DNA of 38,700 nt from contig JAQVYB010000017.1 in NCBI GenBank assembly GCA_028708815.1, positions 1 through 38,700 on the forward strand. The letters run 5' to 3'. Numbering within the stretch: position 1 is the first letter of the stretch; every line of letters starts with the position of its first letter. This DNA comes from Kiritimatiellia bacterium. Its GTDB lineage: Bacteria; Verrucomicrobiota; Kiritimatiellia; RZYC01. This document shows, piece by piece, positions 13,558 to 22,760 of the stretch. The translations under genes were made by a program, and so were the position numbers. A model generated the notes under the pieces. The model searched no databases, had not been told where the DNA came from, and saw only the letters and a program-made list of their open reading frames with translations.

Positions 13558-15039
13558 ATGAAAAATCAGGATAAACGCAATCCGTATATGGCTGAAACAC
13601 ACCGTCGCAGGTGGGCACTGGGGCTCAACGCCGGCGGCGCAGTGATGCTGTCTCTTGTCCTGTTGGTGATGGTGAATTATCTCTCCTTCCGACACTACCG
13701 GCGCTGGGATGTCAGCCAAAACCGCTTTTATGCCCTCTCCGAAAAAACCATACAACTCCTCAATACGGTGTCGAATCCCCTGAGTGTCACCGTTTTTTTC
13801 CAATCGAATCAGGACGTGTACCAGGACCTCAAAAACCTGCTTCAGGAATATGAATACGTCTGCCCGCAAATGCGGGTGGAATGGGTGGATCCGGATCGTG
13901 ATCTGGCACGTACAGAGGAGCTGGCCACGCGGTACGGCGTGGAGGAATCCAACGTCGTGGTCTTTGAACACGACGGGCGCAGCAGCTTCGTCACCTCCGA
14001 AGAAATCGCCCGCTACGACTACGCCCCGCTCCAATCGGGGCAACCCCCGGTTCAAACGGCTTTCAGCGGAGAGAGCGCCTTTTCTTCCGCCATACAGGCG
14101 GTAACCATCGCCAAAAAACCGGTCGTCTATTTCCTGCAGGGACACGGCGAAGGAAATCCGACCGATCCGGACAAGCGCCGCGGATTCTCCAAGATCGCCG
14201 CAGAAATGGAACGCGATACCATTGAGGTCAAACTCCTGCGCCTGGGAAATGACCTGGGGATTCCGAAAGACTGCAACGCCCTGGTGGTGGCCGGGCCCGA
14301 AAAGGACTATTCCATCACGGAAATCGACCTGCTCGCGGCCTATCTGGAAAACAACGGACGCATGATGATTCTGCTCGATGCCGGAAAAGATTCGGGGCTG
14401 GATCTGCTGCTTGAAGATTGGGACATTGAAGTGGGAAACAATCTGGTGGTGGATCCCTCCAAAACACTCACGGGACGCGGCGACCTTTTTGTTACGTCTT
14501 ACTTTACCCACCCGATTACCGAAAACATGGAGCAAATCACCTCGGTCTTTTATCTGCCGCGGTCCATGCGTCCGCTGGCCTACGAAGGCGGGGACGACCC
14601 GGCGGATCGCCCGCACGTCAGCGTTTTGGCAGCCTCCTCGGCCAACGGCTGGGGCGAAACCAACCTGGAGGATCCGCACGCGCACTTTGACGTGGAAGAA
14701 GATCTGGTCGGCCCGATACCCATTGCCCTCGCTGTTGAAAAGGGGCCCGTTCCGGGAATCGACGTCAAAATCAAGCCCACCCGGCTCGTTGTGATCGGCG
14801 ACTCCGATTTTGTGGCCAACAAAGGAGTCATCGGCGGCAACATCCAGTTTTTCATGAACGCCCTTAACTGGCTGCTGGAACGCGACGATCAGATCGGCAT
14901 CGCACCCAAACCGGTTTTACGCAGCAAACTGCTGGTCACGCGGACGCAGAAAACGGCTATTTTCTGGCTTACAGCGGGGGTAATGCCCGGAACCGTGGCC
15001 TTATTGGGCTTGCTGGTGTGGTTGCGGAGAAGGAGATAA
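13558..15039 (+). CDS. GldG-like ABC-associated membrane protein
   Basis: A 493-residue protein of the GldG/ABC-type uncharacterised transport family. It has an N-terminal transmembrane segment (about 20-42), then a periplasmic region with LSEKTIQLL, the beta-strand SVTVFFQSN and the conserved YFLQGHGEGN block (about 191-200) typical of the domain. GDSDFVAN follows near 420, and a C-terminal helix (about 462-487) ends in RRRR. The ATG at 13558 begins five bases after the permease stop. It probably forms the large extracytoplasmic part of the complex. The cargo is unknown. Confidence 0.88.
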   Translation: MKNQDKRNPYMAETHRRRWALGLNAGGAVMLSLVLLVMVNYLSFRHYRRWDVSQNRFYALSEKTIQLLNTVSNPLSVTVFFQSNQDVYQDLKNLLQEYEYVCPQMRVEWVDPDRDLARTEELATRYGVEESNVVVFEHDGRSSFVTSEEIARYDYAPLQSGQPPVQTAFSGESAFSSAIQAVTIAKKPVVYFLQGHGEGNPTDPDKRRGFSKIAAEMERDTIEVKLLRLGNDLGIPKDCNALVVAGPEKDYSITEIDLLAAYLENNGRMMILLDAGKDSGLDLLLEDWDIEVGNNLVVDPSKTLTGRGDLFVTSYFTHPITENMEQITSVFYLPRSMRPLAYEGGDDPADRPHVSVLAASSANGWGETNLEDPHAHFDVEEDLVGPIPIALAVEKGPVPGIDVKIKPTRLVVIGDSDFVANKGVIGGNIQFFMNALNWLLERDDQIGIAPKPVLRSKLLVTRTQKTAIFWLTAGVMPGTVALLGLLVWLRRRR

Positions 15040-15045
15040 CACGCC

Positions 15046-16917
15046 ATGAAAGGAACCGTTACCTTCATCCTTTTTGTGCTCGTCCTTACGCTTGGGGCCT
15101 TTATTTACTTATTTGAGCGCGACACCTGGTCCACCGCCGAACAGAACGCGCACGCGCGGAAGGCCTTCACCTTTGACCCGGATGAAATCTCCCAAATATG
15201 GATCGAGCGCGATGGAGCCCAGCTCATCTGTGAGCGCGAAGAGGGGCTGTGGCACATCCGAACACCCGTGGATGACCACGCCGACGAAGGCCTCATTCAT
15301 CGCTTTCTCTACTACATCGAGCTGCTGCGAAAAAACACCGCCATCACCGCGCAGGACCGCCTGGAACACAACCTGACGCTCTCAGACTACGGCATGGATG
15401 CCCCCCAGGCCATGATCCGCCTCTCCGGAAAAAACCGCACCAAATCCTACCTCATCGGAAAAAAATCCACGCTGGATAACCGGGTTTATGTGAAGGAAGA
15501 AAGCCAGGACGTCATTGTCTCGGTGGATGATCAGCTCCTCAAAATGATTCCCACGTCCCCGTCCGAGTGGCGCGTCCGAGACCTCTTCCGGGAAAATGCC
15601 TCCGACATTACCCGCTTCAGCATACGGCGAGCCGATGGCTTCATTCAGGCGGGCCGTCAGGACAGCGGCCAATGGGTAATTCAACAGCCCATCAAAGCGC
15701 GCGCCTCGGTCACGGCCATACAGCGCCTGCTCGAGTCGCTGCTTCCCCTGCAAATTGATCGATTCGTGACAGACTCCGTGAAAGACCTGACGGCCTACGG
15801 ACTCGATCATCCCATGGCAGAACTTTCCCTGTGGCAGAAAAACAGCAAAACACCGGATACCCTGCTCATCGGAAAGGCCGCAGAAACCACAACCAACGGC
15901 GTCTTCGTCAAATGGAGCTCCAAGACAGCCGTATGCGTGGTCTCCAACGGTCTTCTGCACCTCCTTTCGGTTCCGCTGAACGAGCTGCGTACGCGACGCC
16001 TGACGACCCTGGCGGCACCCGCCGTTCGTCACGTTAAGCTGGCCAGGGGGGAGCAGATCGTCGAATTCCTAAAAACAGAAAACGGACAGTGGGAAATGCT
16101 GCGGCCCACAAGAGAAAAAGCGGACACCATGCTGATCGACATGCTGGTGGAAACCTGGTGCGACTCCGGCATTCTGAGTTATGTGGCGGACGATGTTACA
16201 AACTGGCCTTCCTTCGGCTTTGATCCGCCCCGTTGCAGCGTGGAGCTTTCGATCACCACCAATCAAACAGAGAGCGCTTCCGAAACCAGCGAAAACCGCT
16301 CCTTTGCGGGATGGCAGATCAGTACGCTTCCGCCAGAAAACGGTGTGCTGCTTGTGCGGGCCGACGCCACCTCGGTCTACGGCGTCGCGGCCCAACTGGC
16401 GGACACAGTCAACATGAATCCGCTCTATTACCGCGCGCGGGAACTGCTCAATATTCCGCGCGATCAGGTGCTGCGCATATCCCAAACACTCGACCAGGAT
16501 GAAACATGCGAACTGGTCTATGACGATACCTCCAAAACCTTTACCGTCGTCCGCCCGGAGGGGCGCACCCTCGACGCCGAATCGCTGGATATTTTTCTGC
16601 GCCAGATACTGCGTCTTTCCGCGGAACGCTTTGTGGTGGAGAATCCTGAAAATCTGGCTGAGTTCGGGCTGGATCAACCCTCCGCCGTCATCCGTTTGGG
16701 GTTAAGCGGCTCCGCCGGCATCGGCAGGACCCTGCTGCTCGGCGGCGAGGCCGGAAACGGACATATCTATGCCATGATCCAGGGGCGCGACGTGGTGTTT
16801 GAGCTGAACCGTGTTACGGGCGCGATTCTATGCGCTGAGCTCTTGAAAAAAGCACCCGTACCGAAAACACCAACCCCGGAAGAAAATCCCTCGCGTGAAA
16901 ACCAGCCCGCAGAATGA
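15046..16917 (+). CDS. DUF4340-domain protein
   Basis: A 623-residue protein anchored by one N-terminal helix (about 5-22). It has repeated beta-rich units containing I.RLSGK..YLIGKK, with YGLDHP, FGFDPP and FGLDQP turns near the middle and end; these are DUF4340 hallmarks. DUF4340 proteins regularly follow GldG-like genes in PVC and other Gram-negative genomes, as here with a six-base gap, and are presumed to be periplasmic partners of the exporter. The function is not known. The last 23 bases overlap the next gene. Confidence 0.85.
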   Translation: MKGTVTFILFVLVLTLGAFIYLFERDTWSTAEQNAHARKAFTFDPDEISQIWIERDGAQLICEREEGLWHIRTPVDDHADEGLIHRFLYYIELLRKNTAITAQDRLEHNLTLSDYGMDAPQAMIRLSGKNRTKSYLIGKKSTLDNRVYVKEESQDVIVSVDDQLLKMIPTSPSEWRVRDLFRENASDITRFSIRRADGFIQAGRQDSGQWVIQQPIKARASVTAIQRLLESLLPLQIDRFVTDSVKDLTAYGLDHPMAELSLWQKNSKTPDTLLIGKAAETTTNGVFVKWSSKTAVCVVSNGLLHLLSVPLNELRTRRLTTLAAPAVRHVKLARGEQIVEFLKTENGQWEMLRPTREKADTMLIDMLVETWCDSGILSYVADDVTNWPSFGFDPPRCSVELSITTNQTESASETSENRSFAGWQISTLPPENGVLLVRADATSVYGVAAQLADTVNMNPLYYRARELLNIPRDQVLRISQTLDQDETCELVYDDTSKTFTVVRPEGRTLDAESLDIFLRQILRLSAERFVVENPENLAEFGLDQPSAVIRLGLSGSAGIGRTLLLGGEAGNGHIYAMIQGRDVVFELNRVTGAILCAELLKKAPVPKTPTPEENPSRENQPAE

Positions 16918-19414
16918 AACGGCCCGTCCCTCCAGGCTAAAAAACCACGCCGCCATCCGCACCGCGGGCCGCCTCCTGCGCCGCCTGCTTTTTTTCATCC
17001 TCTTTCTGCTCGCTATGCTGCTTGCGGGTATGGCGTACCTCCAGTTTTTCGGCGTACCGAAATCCTGCCTGCGCTACATGGAACGCGAACTGCACCAACT
17101 GGACTACTCCCTGAGCCTGGGTGCCATGCGGGTGTATTGGCCAGACCGGCTGATCATGAAAAACGTCGGTTATTACTCCAGCGGGATGGAGGCCGGCGCG
17201 CCACTGGTAAGCGCCCGGAACATTGAAACCACGCTGCAATGGAAAAAGTGGATGCAGGAAGGTCTCCTCCTGGAACGATTTTTCATGACCGGCGGCGAGG
17301 TTCGCCTCGCCACCTACGATGGACCCTCTCTCACCAACTCCCCCGCAAACCTTTTCCTGGAAAACATCGCCGGCGAGCTGGTCTATTCCCAATCCGGACT
17401 GACCTTCACCTACCTCAACGGCACGCTCTGCAACATGCCCTTTTCCGCCTCCGGATTCTTTGCCCTGCCGGACGACATGAATCCAGAAAAAACCATCTAC
17501 GAACAGTGGATGAGCCACTTTGTGAAAAATCTGGACGGCCCCATGCCCGAATGGGTACAGGGCATCACCGAAGAACTGAACGCCTGCTCATTTACCGGCA
17601 GCGGACGCCTGGAGGCCACCTTCCGACTCGACCCCGTTCGCCTCAACGGAAACATCATTTCGCTTCATGCCGGCGGCGGGGAAGCGCTGGTCCGCGGAAT
17701 CACACTCACCAACTGGGTCCTCTCCGGTGAACTCACCAACGGCGTCGCCTCCGTCACCAATGCCCGCTTTCACTCCGCAAGCGGAAGCTGCTCGGTACTG
17801 CTGGAGGACGACTTCGCCAACGATCGCCTCGAGGCCTCTGCCGGAAGCACCATGACCATGAACGAAAATCTGGCCCTCCTGCCTCTTGCATGGCAGAATT
17901 TTCTGAAGGACGCCGGCTTCCGTTTCGAGGGCACCTCCGATGCCGGCATCCAGGTGCAGCCCGCCCCCATGGATCAATTCACAGAGAATGTCATCGGTCG
18001 CATCCGAACCGACACCGTACTCTACAAAGATATTCCGCTGCGCAACATCTGCCTGACCTTTGAGTGGGATAAAGACGTGGCCTGGCTGAACGGCTGTAAG
18101 GCAACCATCGATGGCGGGCCTCACGGCCAAGGCACCCTGCAAACCGATGGCATGCTCTATCTGAACAACAACTCCTTTGTGAACCACTTCGACCTCTCCT
18201 TTCAGCCTCAAATCCTGCTGCCCCTGATTCCTGACTCCGCCGATGCCTTCATCCAAAGCTTCGAATTCTCCGGCCCGATGCCCGAAGTGAAGGGCACCCT
18301 CTCCGGACAATTGGCCGACCTAAAAAGCATTCGCTTCAAAGGGCACACCCGGATGCAGGACTTCGCCTGGCAGGGCGCGCCCCTGAGCTCCTTCAACGCG
18401 GACATTCTGGTGACCAACAACTTTATTCAACTGAGCGGGATTCAGGCCGTACGCCAGGAAGGCGACATGACCGGCGAAATCACCATGCCGCTCGACAAAG
18501 ACACCGTTGAATTCAACATCGCCAGCCAAATGAATCCGAAAATCATGGCCGAAATGATTCACCCGGCCGTCGTAAGCATCCTCGAACCCTTTGAATTCCG
18601 AGGGCCAACCGACGTACTCGCCCGGGGCGCCATCGATTATTCCGTGCGAACACAGATGAACTTTCAAGTAGAGGTGCAGGCCACCAACATCTCCATCTAC
18701 AGCCTCGACCTTGATGACTGCAGCCTGACCGTGAGCGGGACCGGCGATGAATACCGCGTGGAGAACTTCAATGGCCGCCTTTGCGGAGGAAGCGCCGTCG
18801 GCTCCATGGTTTTTTTCCCCATCACCACCAACGATGACTACCGATACAACCTCGACGCCGCCTTCACCAACCTCTCGCTGGATGCCATCATGCGCCAAAT
18901 CGGATCATCCACCAACGACCCCTCCGACGCAGCCAAACAGGGCCACGCCACCGGGCACGTCCTCCTCTCCGGACTGACCGAAACCAACTGGCTCAACTCA
19001 CTCGTGGCCAAAGGCCACATCACCATCGACGAAGGAATGCTGCTGAGCATACGTCTCTTCGGCCCGCTTTCCCTATGGCTCTCCCGCGTGGTCCCCAACC
19101 TCGGCTACCTGACCCAAACCGAATTCGAATCCGACTTCACCATCCAGGACGGCCACCTGCAAATGGATAACGCCCGGATGTACGGCACCGTGATCAGCAT
19201 CGCCATACGCGGTCAATACGGGTTGGCCGATCAATCCCTGGACTTCCGCGTGCAGGTCAAATTCCTCCGCAAAAGCCTCTTCGCAAAACTCGTGAACCTT
19301 GTCACCTATCCCATCACCAAACTGCTGCTGGAATTTCAGGTGGGCGGAACCCTCGAAAACCCGGATTGGCGCCCCGTCAACCTACCCAAAGAACTCTACT
19401 TCAATTTCCATTAA
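16895..19414 (+). CDS. AsmA/TamB-like envelope biogenesis protein
   Basis: An 839-residue protein with a basic start, one transmembrane helix (about 31-51) and a very long beta-rich periplasmic part. The C-terminal region (VSIAIRGQYGLADQSLDFRV-type strands, then a VGGTLENPDWRPV motif) is typical of AsmA C-terminal domains, which form hydrophobic grooves that move lipids between membranes. Translation appears to start at GTG 16895 inside the DUF4340 gene, with GGAAG upstream; no in-frame ATG gives a longer fit, and the ATG at 16914 stops after eight codons. Its place at the end of the Gld-like operon suggests a shared role in the envelope, which is inference. Confidence 0.8.
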   Translation: MKTSPQNETARPSRLKNHAAIRTAGRLLRRLLFFILFLLAMLLAGMAYLQFFGVPKSCLRYMERELHQLDYSLSLGAMRVYWPDRLIMKNVGYYSSGMEAGAPLVSARNIETTLQWKKWMQEGLLLERFFMTGGEVRLATYDGPSLTNSPANLFLENIAGELVYSQSGLTFTYLNGTLCNMPFSASGFFALPDDMNPEKTIYEQWMSHFVKNLDGPMPEWVQGITEELNACSFTGSGRLEATFRLDPVRLNGNIISLHAGGGEALVRGITLTNWVLSGELTNGVASVTNARFHSASGSCSVLLEDDFANDRLEASAGSTMTMNENLALLPLAWQNFLKDAGFRFEGTSDAGIQVQPAPMDQFTENVIGRIRTDTVLYKDIPLRNICLTFEWDKDVAWLNGCKATIDGGPHGQGTLQTDGMLYLNNNSFVNHFDLSFQPQILLPLIPDSADAFIQSFEFSGPMPEVKGTLSGQLADLKSIRFKGHTRMQDFAWQGAPLSSFNADILVTNNFIQLSGIQAVRQEGDMTGEITMPLDKDTVEFNIASQMNPKIMAEMIHPAVVSILEPFEFRGPTDVLARGAIDYSVRTQMNFQVEVQATNISIYSLDLDDCSLTVSGTGDEYRVENFNGRLCGGSAVGSMVFFPITTNDDYRYNLDAAFTNLSLDAIMRQIGSSTNDPSDAAKQGHATGHVLLSGLTETNWLNSLVAKGHITIDEGMLLSIRLFGPLSLWLSRVVPNLGYLTQTEFESDFTIQDGHLQMDNARMYGTVISIAIRGQYGLADQSLDFRVQVKFLRKSLFAKLVNLVTYPITKLLLEFQVGGTLENPDWRPVNLPKELYFNFH

Positions 19415-19422
19415 AAACCGTT

Positions 19423-19532
19423 TTTCCAACCATTGGAAAATTTTCCGCGCTTTTTTCCAATCGTTGGAAACTTTTCGGGCGGTTTTTCCAACCGTTGGAA
19501 ACTTTTTGGGCGGTTTTTCCAATCGTTGGAAA
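19423..19532. repeat. palindrome array 2: four copies at exact 31-bp steps
   Basis: Copies are at 19423-19439 (TTTCCAACCATTGGAAA), 19454-19470 (TTTCCAATCGTTGGAAA), 19485-19501 (TTTCCAACCGTTGGAAA) and 19516-19532 (TTTCCAATCGTTGGAAA). The arms are the same as in array 1 at 1242-1424; the central bases vary. Linkers are 14 bp and the last two are nearly identical (CTTTTCGGGCGGTT and CTTTTTGGGCGGTT). The array starts nine bases after the AsmA-like stop. The first copy is followed by ATTTT, so in RNA the hairpins could also help end transcription. Confidence 0.92.
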
Positions 19533-19645
19533 AGGCTCCGTAACCATCTGCCCGGCCCGCTGGAGGGCGAGCATCCCGCGAACCGTTTTCCGTCATGCCA
19601 TTCCGGAGCAGGTCGACCTTCATCCTCGTGGTTTCATCGAAACCG

Positions 19646-19686
19646 CAATCCTGTCGGGCGGGCTGCATCCACCGCCCGACAGATTG
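19646..19686. terminator. strong stem-loop between convergent genes, no U-tract
   Basis: CTGTCGGGCGG (19651-19661) pairs perfectly with CCGCCCGACAG (19672-19682) around a 10-base loop. CAAT/ATTG extend the stem past a one-base bulge. Neither strand has a T-run after it, so it is not a classic intrinsic terminator; it could protect the 3' end of the ACT mRNA, whose stop is 36 bases away. The label terminator is tentative. Confidence 0.4.
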
Positions 19687-19721
19687 TACGGAAAGCCCTG
19701 TGCAGCCAATGTGCCGCACCC

Positions 19722-20153
19722 TTACATGGCATAGACCTGCTCGGCGGTAAGCGCCCGAATGCCGAGGGTGTTAATCACCTTGAGAACGGCTTCGGTATCT
19801 TCGAAGCGAAACACCACCACGGCCTTGCCCGCCGACTTCTCCACAAAGGCATAAAGATATTCAATGGAGAAACCCGCCTGGTTCAGCGTATCCAGAATGG
19901 AAGCCAAACCGCCGGGGGTATCGGGCACTTCGATGGCGATCACGTCGGTCAGGTCCACGGTGAACCCGGCCTCGCGGAATACGTTTTCCGCACGCACCAC
20001 ATCGTTCACGATCAGACGCAGGATACCGAAGTTGGCGGTATCGGCAATGGACAACGCCCGTATGTTGATATCATTTTCGCCCAGCAGCCGTGCGACTTCC
20101 GCCATGCGGCCGGCCCTGTTTTCCAGAAAAACGGATACCTGTTTTACTTTCAT
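19722..20153 (-). CDS. tandem ACT-domain protein (amino-acid binding)
   Basis: A 143-residue protein made of two ACT domains. The first (about 3-66) has VSVFLENRAGRMAEVARLL and DINIRALSIADT; the second (about 72-138) has VPDTPGGLASILDTL and INIEYLYAF-like strands. ACT domains bind amino acids and relay allosteric control. Small ACT pairs of this type are often found next to phenylacetate-CoA ligase family genes, as here, where the gene starts 11 bases after that ligase's stop. It may sense an aromatic or branched amino acid; the ligand is not evident. Confidence 0.9.
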   Translation of the reverse strand: MKVKQVSVFLENRAGRMAEVARLLGENDINIRALSIADTANFGILRLIVNDVVRAENVFREAGFTVDLTDVIAIEVPDTPGGLASILDTLNQAGFSIEYLYAFVEKSAGKAVVVFRFEDTEAVLKVINTLGIRALTAEQVYAM

Positions 20154-20164
20154 GCCGGTCCTCC

Positions 20165-21478
20165 CTATGCCTTTTTATTTGCCGTTGCTCTTGAATCAAT
20201 CACCCGCACCGCCTTGCCCAGACTGCGCTCTATGCTCTTGGGTTCCATCAGCGAGATGGTGGCGTGCAACCCCAGTACGCTGTGAATTTCATGCCGAATG
20301 CGTTGGCGCAGGTCTTCCAGTTTGCGGACTTCATCCGAGAAATTCTCCCGGCAGACTTCCACGCGGATTTCCAGATCGTCCATCGTACCGCTGCGGTCCA
20401 CCACGATCACATAATGCGGTTCCGTCCCCTCCACGCTCATCAGGACACTTTCAATCTGCGACGGGAAGACGTTCACACCCCGAATGATCAGCATATCGTC
20501 GGTGCGCCCGGTGACCCGCCGCATTTTGCGCGAGGTGCGTCCGCATGGGCAGGGCTCCTCGATCAGCGAGGTGATGTCACGCGTTCGATAACGCAGGAGG
20601 GGCATGGCCTGCTTGCTGATGCAGGTAAAAACGAGTTCGCCCTGCTGCCCGGGGGCAACGGGTTGGCCGGTTTCAGGATCAATGATTTCCGGATAGAAAT
20701 GATCCTCAAACACATGCAATCCGGTTTGTTCGAGGCATTCGCTGGCCACGCCCGGGCCCGTCACCTCGCTGAGACCATAGATATCAATCGCCTTCAGATT
20801 CAGTTTCTGTTCGATTTGAATGCGCATCTCTTCGGTCCACGGCTCGGCGCCGAAGAACCCGGCCTTGAGCTTGAAGGCTTTGAAGTCCATGCCCTCTTCC
20901 TCCGCGACTTCCGCCAATTGAAGGGCGTAAGAAGGCGTGCAGGAAAGCAGGGTGGTACCGAAATCCTGCATGAGCATGAGCTGCTTTTTGCTGTTTCCGC
21001 CGGACATGGGAATCACGGTGGCACCCAGCGTTTCGCCGCCGTAATGCAGACCCAAACCGCCGGTGAACAGGCCATAGCCATAGGCATTCTGAAGGATGTC
21101 GTCCGCCGTCCCGCCGCCGCAGGCGAGAGTACGGGCCGCGCAGCGGCCCCAGGTGGTTACGTCCCCCTTCGTATAGCCGACCACCGTGGGTTTTCCCGTG
21201 GTGCCGGAAGAGGCATGCAGGCGGACGATGTCCTTCATCGGAACCGAAAAGAGGCCGAAGGGATATTCGCGCCGAAAGTCATCCTTCACCGTGAAGGGCA
21301 ATTTGACGATGTCTTCGATGCCGCGGATGTCTGCGGGGGTCAGGCCGATCTCATCCAGCTTTCTTTTATAGAAGGGCACCTTGTGATAGGCGCGCTCCAC
21401 GGTCTCGCACAGGCGCTTTCCCTGCAGCGCGCGCAATGCCGCGCGATCCATGCATTCATATTTTTCCTCGAAGATCAT
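20165..21478 (-). CDS. paaK: phenylacetate-CoA ligase family enzyme
   Basis: An AMP-forming acyl-CoA ligase of 437 residues, normal for PaaK. The P-loop-like [17 protein letters not shown], the A5-type [12 protein letters not shown], the YRTRDIT (motif A7-like) and the cysteine pair [10 protein letters not shown] before [20 protein letters not shown] are all family features. It activates phenylacetate or a related aryl acid such as indoleacetate to the CoA ester, often in amino-acid fermentation beside indolepyruvate:ferredoxin oxidoreductase; that partner is not in the window. The ATG at 21478 has GGGAGGA upstream; a longer frame lacks this. It is separated from the upstream porin by a terminator. 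Confidence 0.93.
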   Translation of the reverse strand: MIFEEKYECMDRAALRALQGKRLCETVERAYHKVPFYKRKLDEIGLTPADIRGIEDIVKLPFTVKDDFRREYPFGLFSVPMKDIVRLHASSGTTGKPTVVGYTKGDVTTWGRCAARTLACGGGTADDILQNAYGYGLFTGGLGLHYGGETLGATVIPMSGGNSKKQLMLMQDFGTTLLSCTPSYALQLAEVAEEEGMDFKAFKLKAGFFGAEPWTEEMRIQIEQKLNLKAIDIYGLSEVTGPGVASECLEQTGLHVFEDHFYPEIIDPETGQPVAPGQQGELVFTCISKQAMPLLRYRTRDITSLIEEPCPCGRTSRKMRRVTGRTDDMLIIRGVNVFPSQIESVLMSVEGTEPHYVIVVDRSGTMDDLEIRVEVCRENFSDEVRKLEDLRQRIRHEIHSVLGLHATISLMEPKSIERSLGKAVRVIDSRATANKKA

Positions 21479-21524
21479 GTTGCTGTTCCTCCCGAATACG
21501 TCCTCATTTCCGTTTGCGTCGGAC

Positions 21525-21564
21525 AAAAAACCCGCATGTCGCTCCAAAATGCAACATGCGGGTT
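21525..21564 (-). terminator. intrinsic terminator after the porin gene
   Basis: Read on the minus strand, an 11-bp perfect stem (arms at 21554-21564 and 21529-21539) with a 14-base loop is followed directly by six T residues (the A-run 21525-21530 on the plus strand). It begins 20 bases after the porin stop at 21585. Confidence 0.88.
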
Positions 21565-21584
21565 CGGAAAACAAGTTTTAGGAT

Positions 21585-22760
21585 TTAAAACTTGAAGGTC
21601 ATGGCCGCCTGAACGCGGTTGTCCTTCGCGCTGTCGCTGTCTTTATACTTCGTCTCGAGGTATTGATACTCAAGACCCACGATGAGATCCGACGAGAAGG
21701 AGTATTGTATGCTGGCCACCAGCGTTTCATTTTTGCTGCGCATATTCGCGGCCAGATCACCGTCTTTGGGATCATCCACTCCGTAGGTGAAATTCACATT
21801 GACCTTGTCCATCGGGAATACCTGAATCTGAGCGTATCCGCCGGTGGCCTTGATGCCTTTCTGCGCCGTAGGATTGATGCCCTGGCCGATGCCGCCGTAG
21901 TAGGTGTCCAGATTTTCACCGGTCCAGATTGTACCCACCAGCGAAAGCTGTTTGATGATGGGCAGGCACAGACTGCCGATCACAGACCAGGAATCGTATT
22001 TCTTTTCGTCCACGGTCACATCATCTTTTGTATAGCTGTCCACCACTTCCTTGCCCCAATGACCCGAAATACCCGCGACCGTCTTCTTCTCGGTCAACAG
22101 GACGCTCTGCAAGACCACGGCGCCCTGGAAGGTCGGGATATCCGAATCCACGCCGTCATCCTGGCCCCCGCCATCGATGTCCTGGCCGACCGTACGCGCC
22201 ACGGCGCCTTTCAGCACCAGCTTGCTGCTCTCGCTCAGGGCGAAGTCCTTCGTCAGACGGAATTGCGGGCGGCGCAGGCCCAGCGAACCCTGATCCGACA
22301 GCGTCGCGAAGTTGATCGTCGTCGGAACCACCACGATAAAGGTTTCCCAATCCTGACCCGCACGCAGCGACCAGGTGGAAAACGCCCAGTCCAAATAACC
22401 CAGACGCATACGGGGATGATAGGCGTTGTCACTATCGGCTTTCCCGTAGAAATCCATCTCCAACAGACCGGTTACCCTGCCGCCTTCCACTTCAGGACCA
22501 TTGACTTTCAGACCAAGACGCGATTGACGAGCCGTCAGGCGGGTCTCTGAATCCTCTTCGCCATCCACCTTGGGAAGGACAAAAAAGGCCAAGTCGCCCA
22601 CGGCGGTTTTTTGGCTGTCGTAGATTGCATCCAGCTTGATATACCCATAAATGGTTATATCGTACTTGGAGGTTACCTGCCCCACCGGAACGTCGGCCAA
22701 CACCGTGCCGACCAGTACTATGGACAGTGCTGCAACACTGAACGATTTCAAACACATCAT
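21585..22760 (-). CDS. DcaP-like outer-membrane porin
   Basis: A 391-residue outer-membrane beta-barrel. Residues 1-22 are a signal peptide (ending VLADV), then YDITIYGYIKLDAIYDSQ opens the barrel, and alternating strands continue to a terminal aromatic residue (MTFKF), the usual barrel-assembly signal. The motifs TARQSRLGLKVNGP and the GLLEMDFYG/RMRLGYLDW strands, with a SLRAGQDWETF turn, match DcaP-type trimeric porins, which take up small acids or sugars. AGGAGAA precedes ATGATG. It is a single gene ended by its own hairpin terminator. The substrate is not known. Confidence 0.88.
   Translation of the reverse strand: MMCLKSFSVAALSIVLVGTVLADVPVGQVTSKYDITIYGYIKLDAIYDSQKTAVGDLAFFVLPKVDGEEDSETRLTARQSRLGLKVNGPEVEGGRVTGLLEMDFYGKADSDNAYHPRMRLGYLDWAFSTWSLRAGQDWETFIVVVPTTINFATLSDQGSLGLRRPQFRLTKDFALSESSKLVLKGAVARTVGQDIDGGGQDDGVDSDIPTFQGAVVLQSVLLTEKKTVAGISGHWGKEVVDSYTKDDVTVDEKKYDSWSVIGSLCLPIIKQLSLVGTIWTGENLDTYYGGIGQGINPTAQKGIKATGGYAQIQVFPMDKVNVNFTYGVDDPKDGDLAANMRSKNETLVASIQYSFSSDLIVGLEYQYLETKYKDSDSAKDNRVQAAMTFKF

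Larger units (their letters stand above)
19415..19721. other. 307-bp convergent intergenic region with palindrome array 2 and a stem-loop
   Basis: It lies between the ends of the AsmA-like gene and the minus-strand ACT gene. It holds four palindromes (19423-19532) and a long GC stem-loop (19646-19686), with about 110 bp of unassigned sequence between. No gene is supported; the open frames across it are products of the repeats. Confidence 0.6.

Noticed and set aside
13369-14685. 438-codon minus-strand frame opposite the GldG-like gene
   Set aside because: Antisense to a conserved operon gene with correct spacing; no family features.
19299-20285. Long plus-strand frame running from the AsmA-like gene end through array 2 into the ACT gene
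   Set aside because: It lies antisense to the ACT and ligase genes, whose protein families are clear on the minus strand.
20264-21595. 443-codon plus-strand frame opposite the phenylacetate-CoA ligase gene
   Set aside because: Shadow of a strongly conserved minus-strand gene; low-information composition and no RBS.
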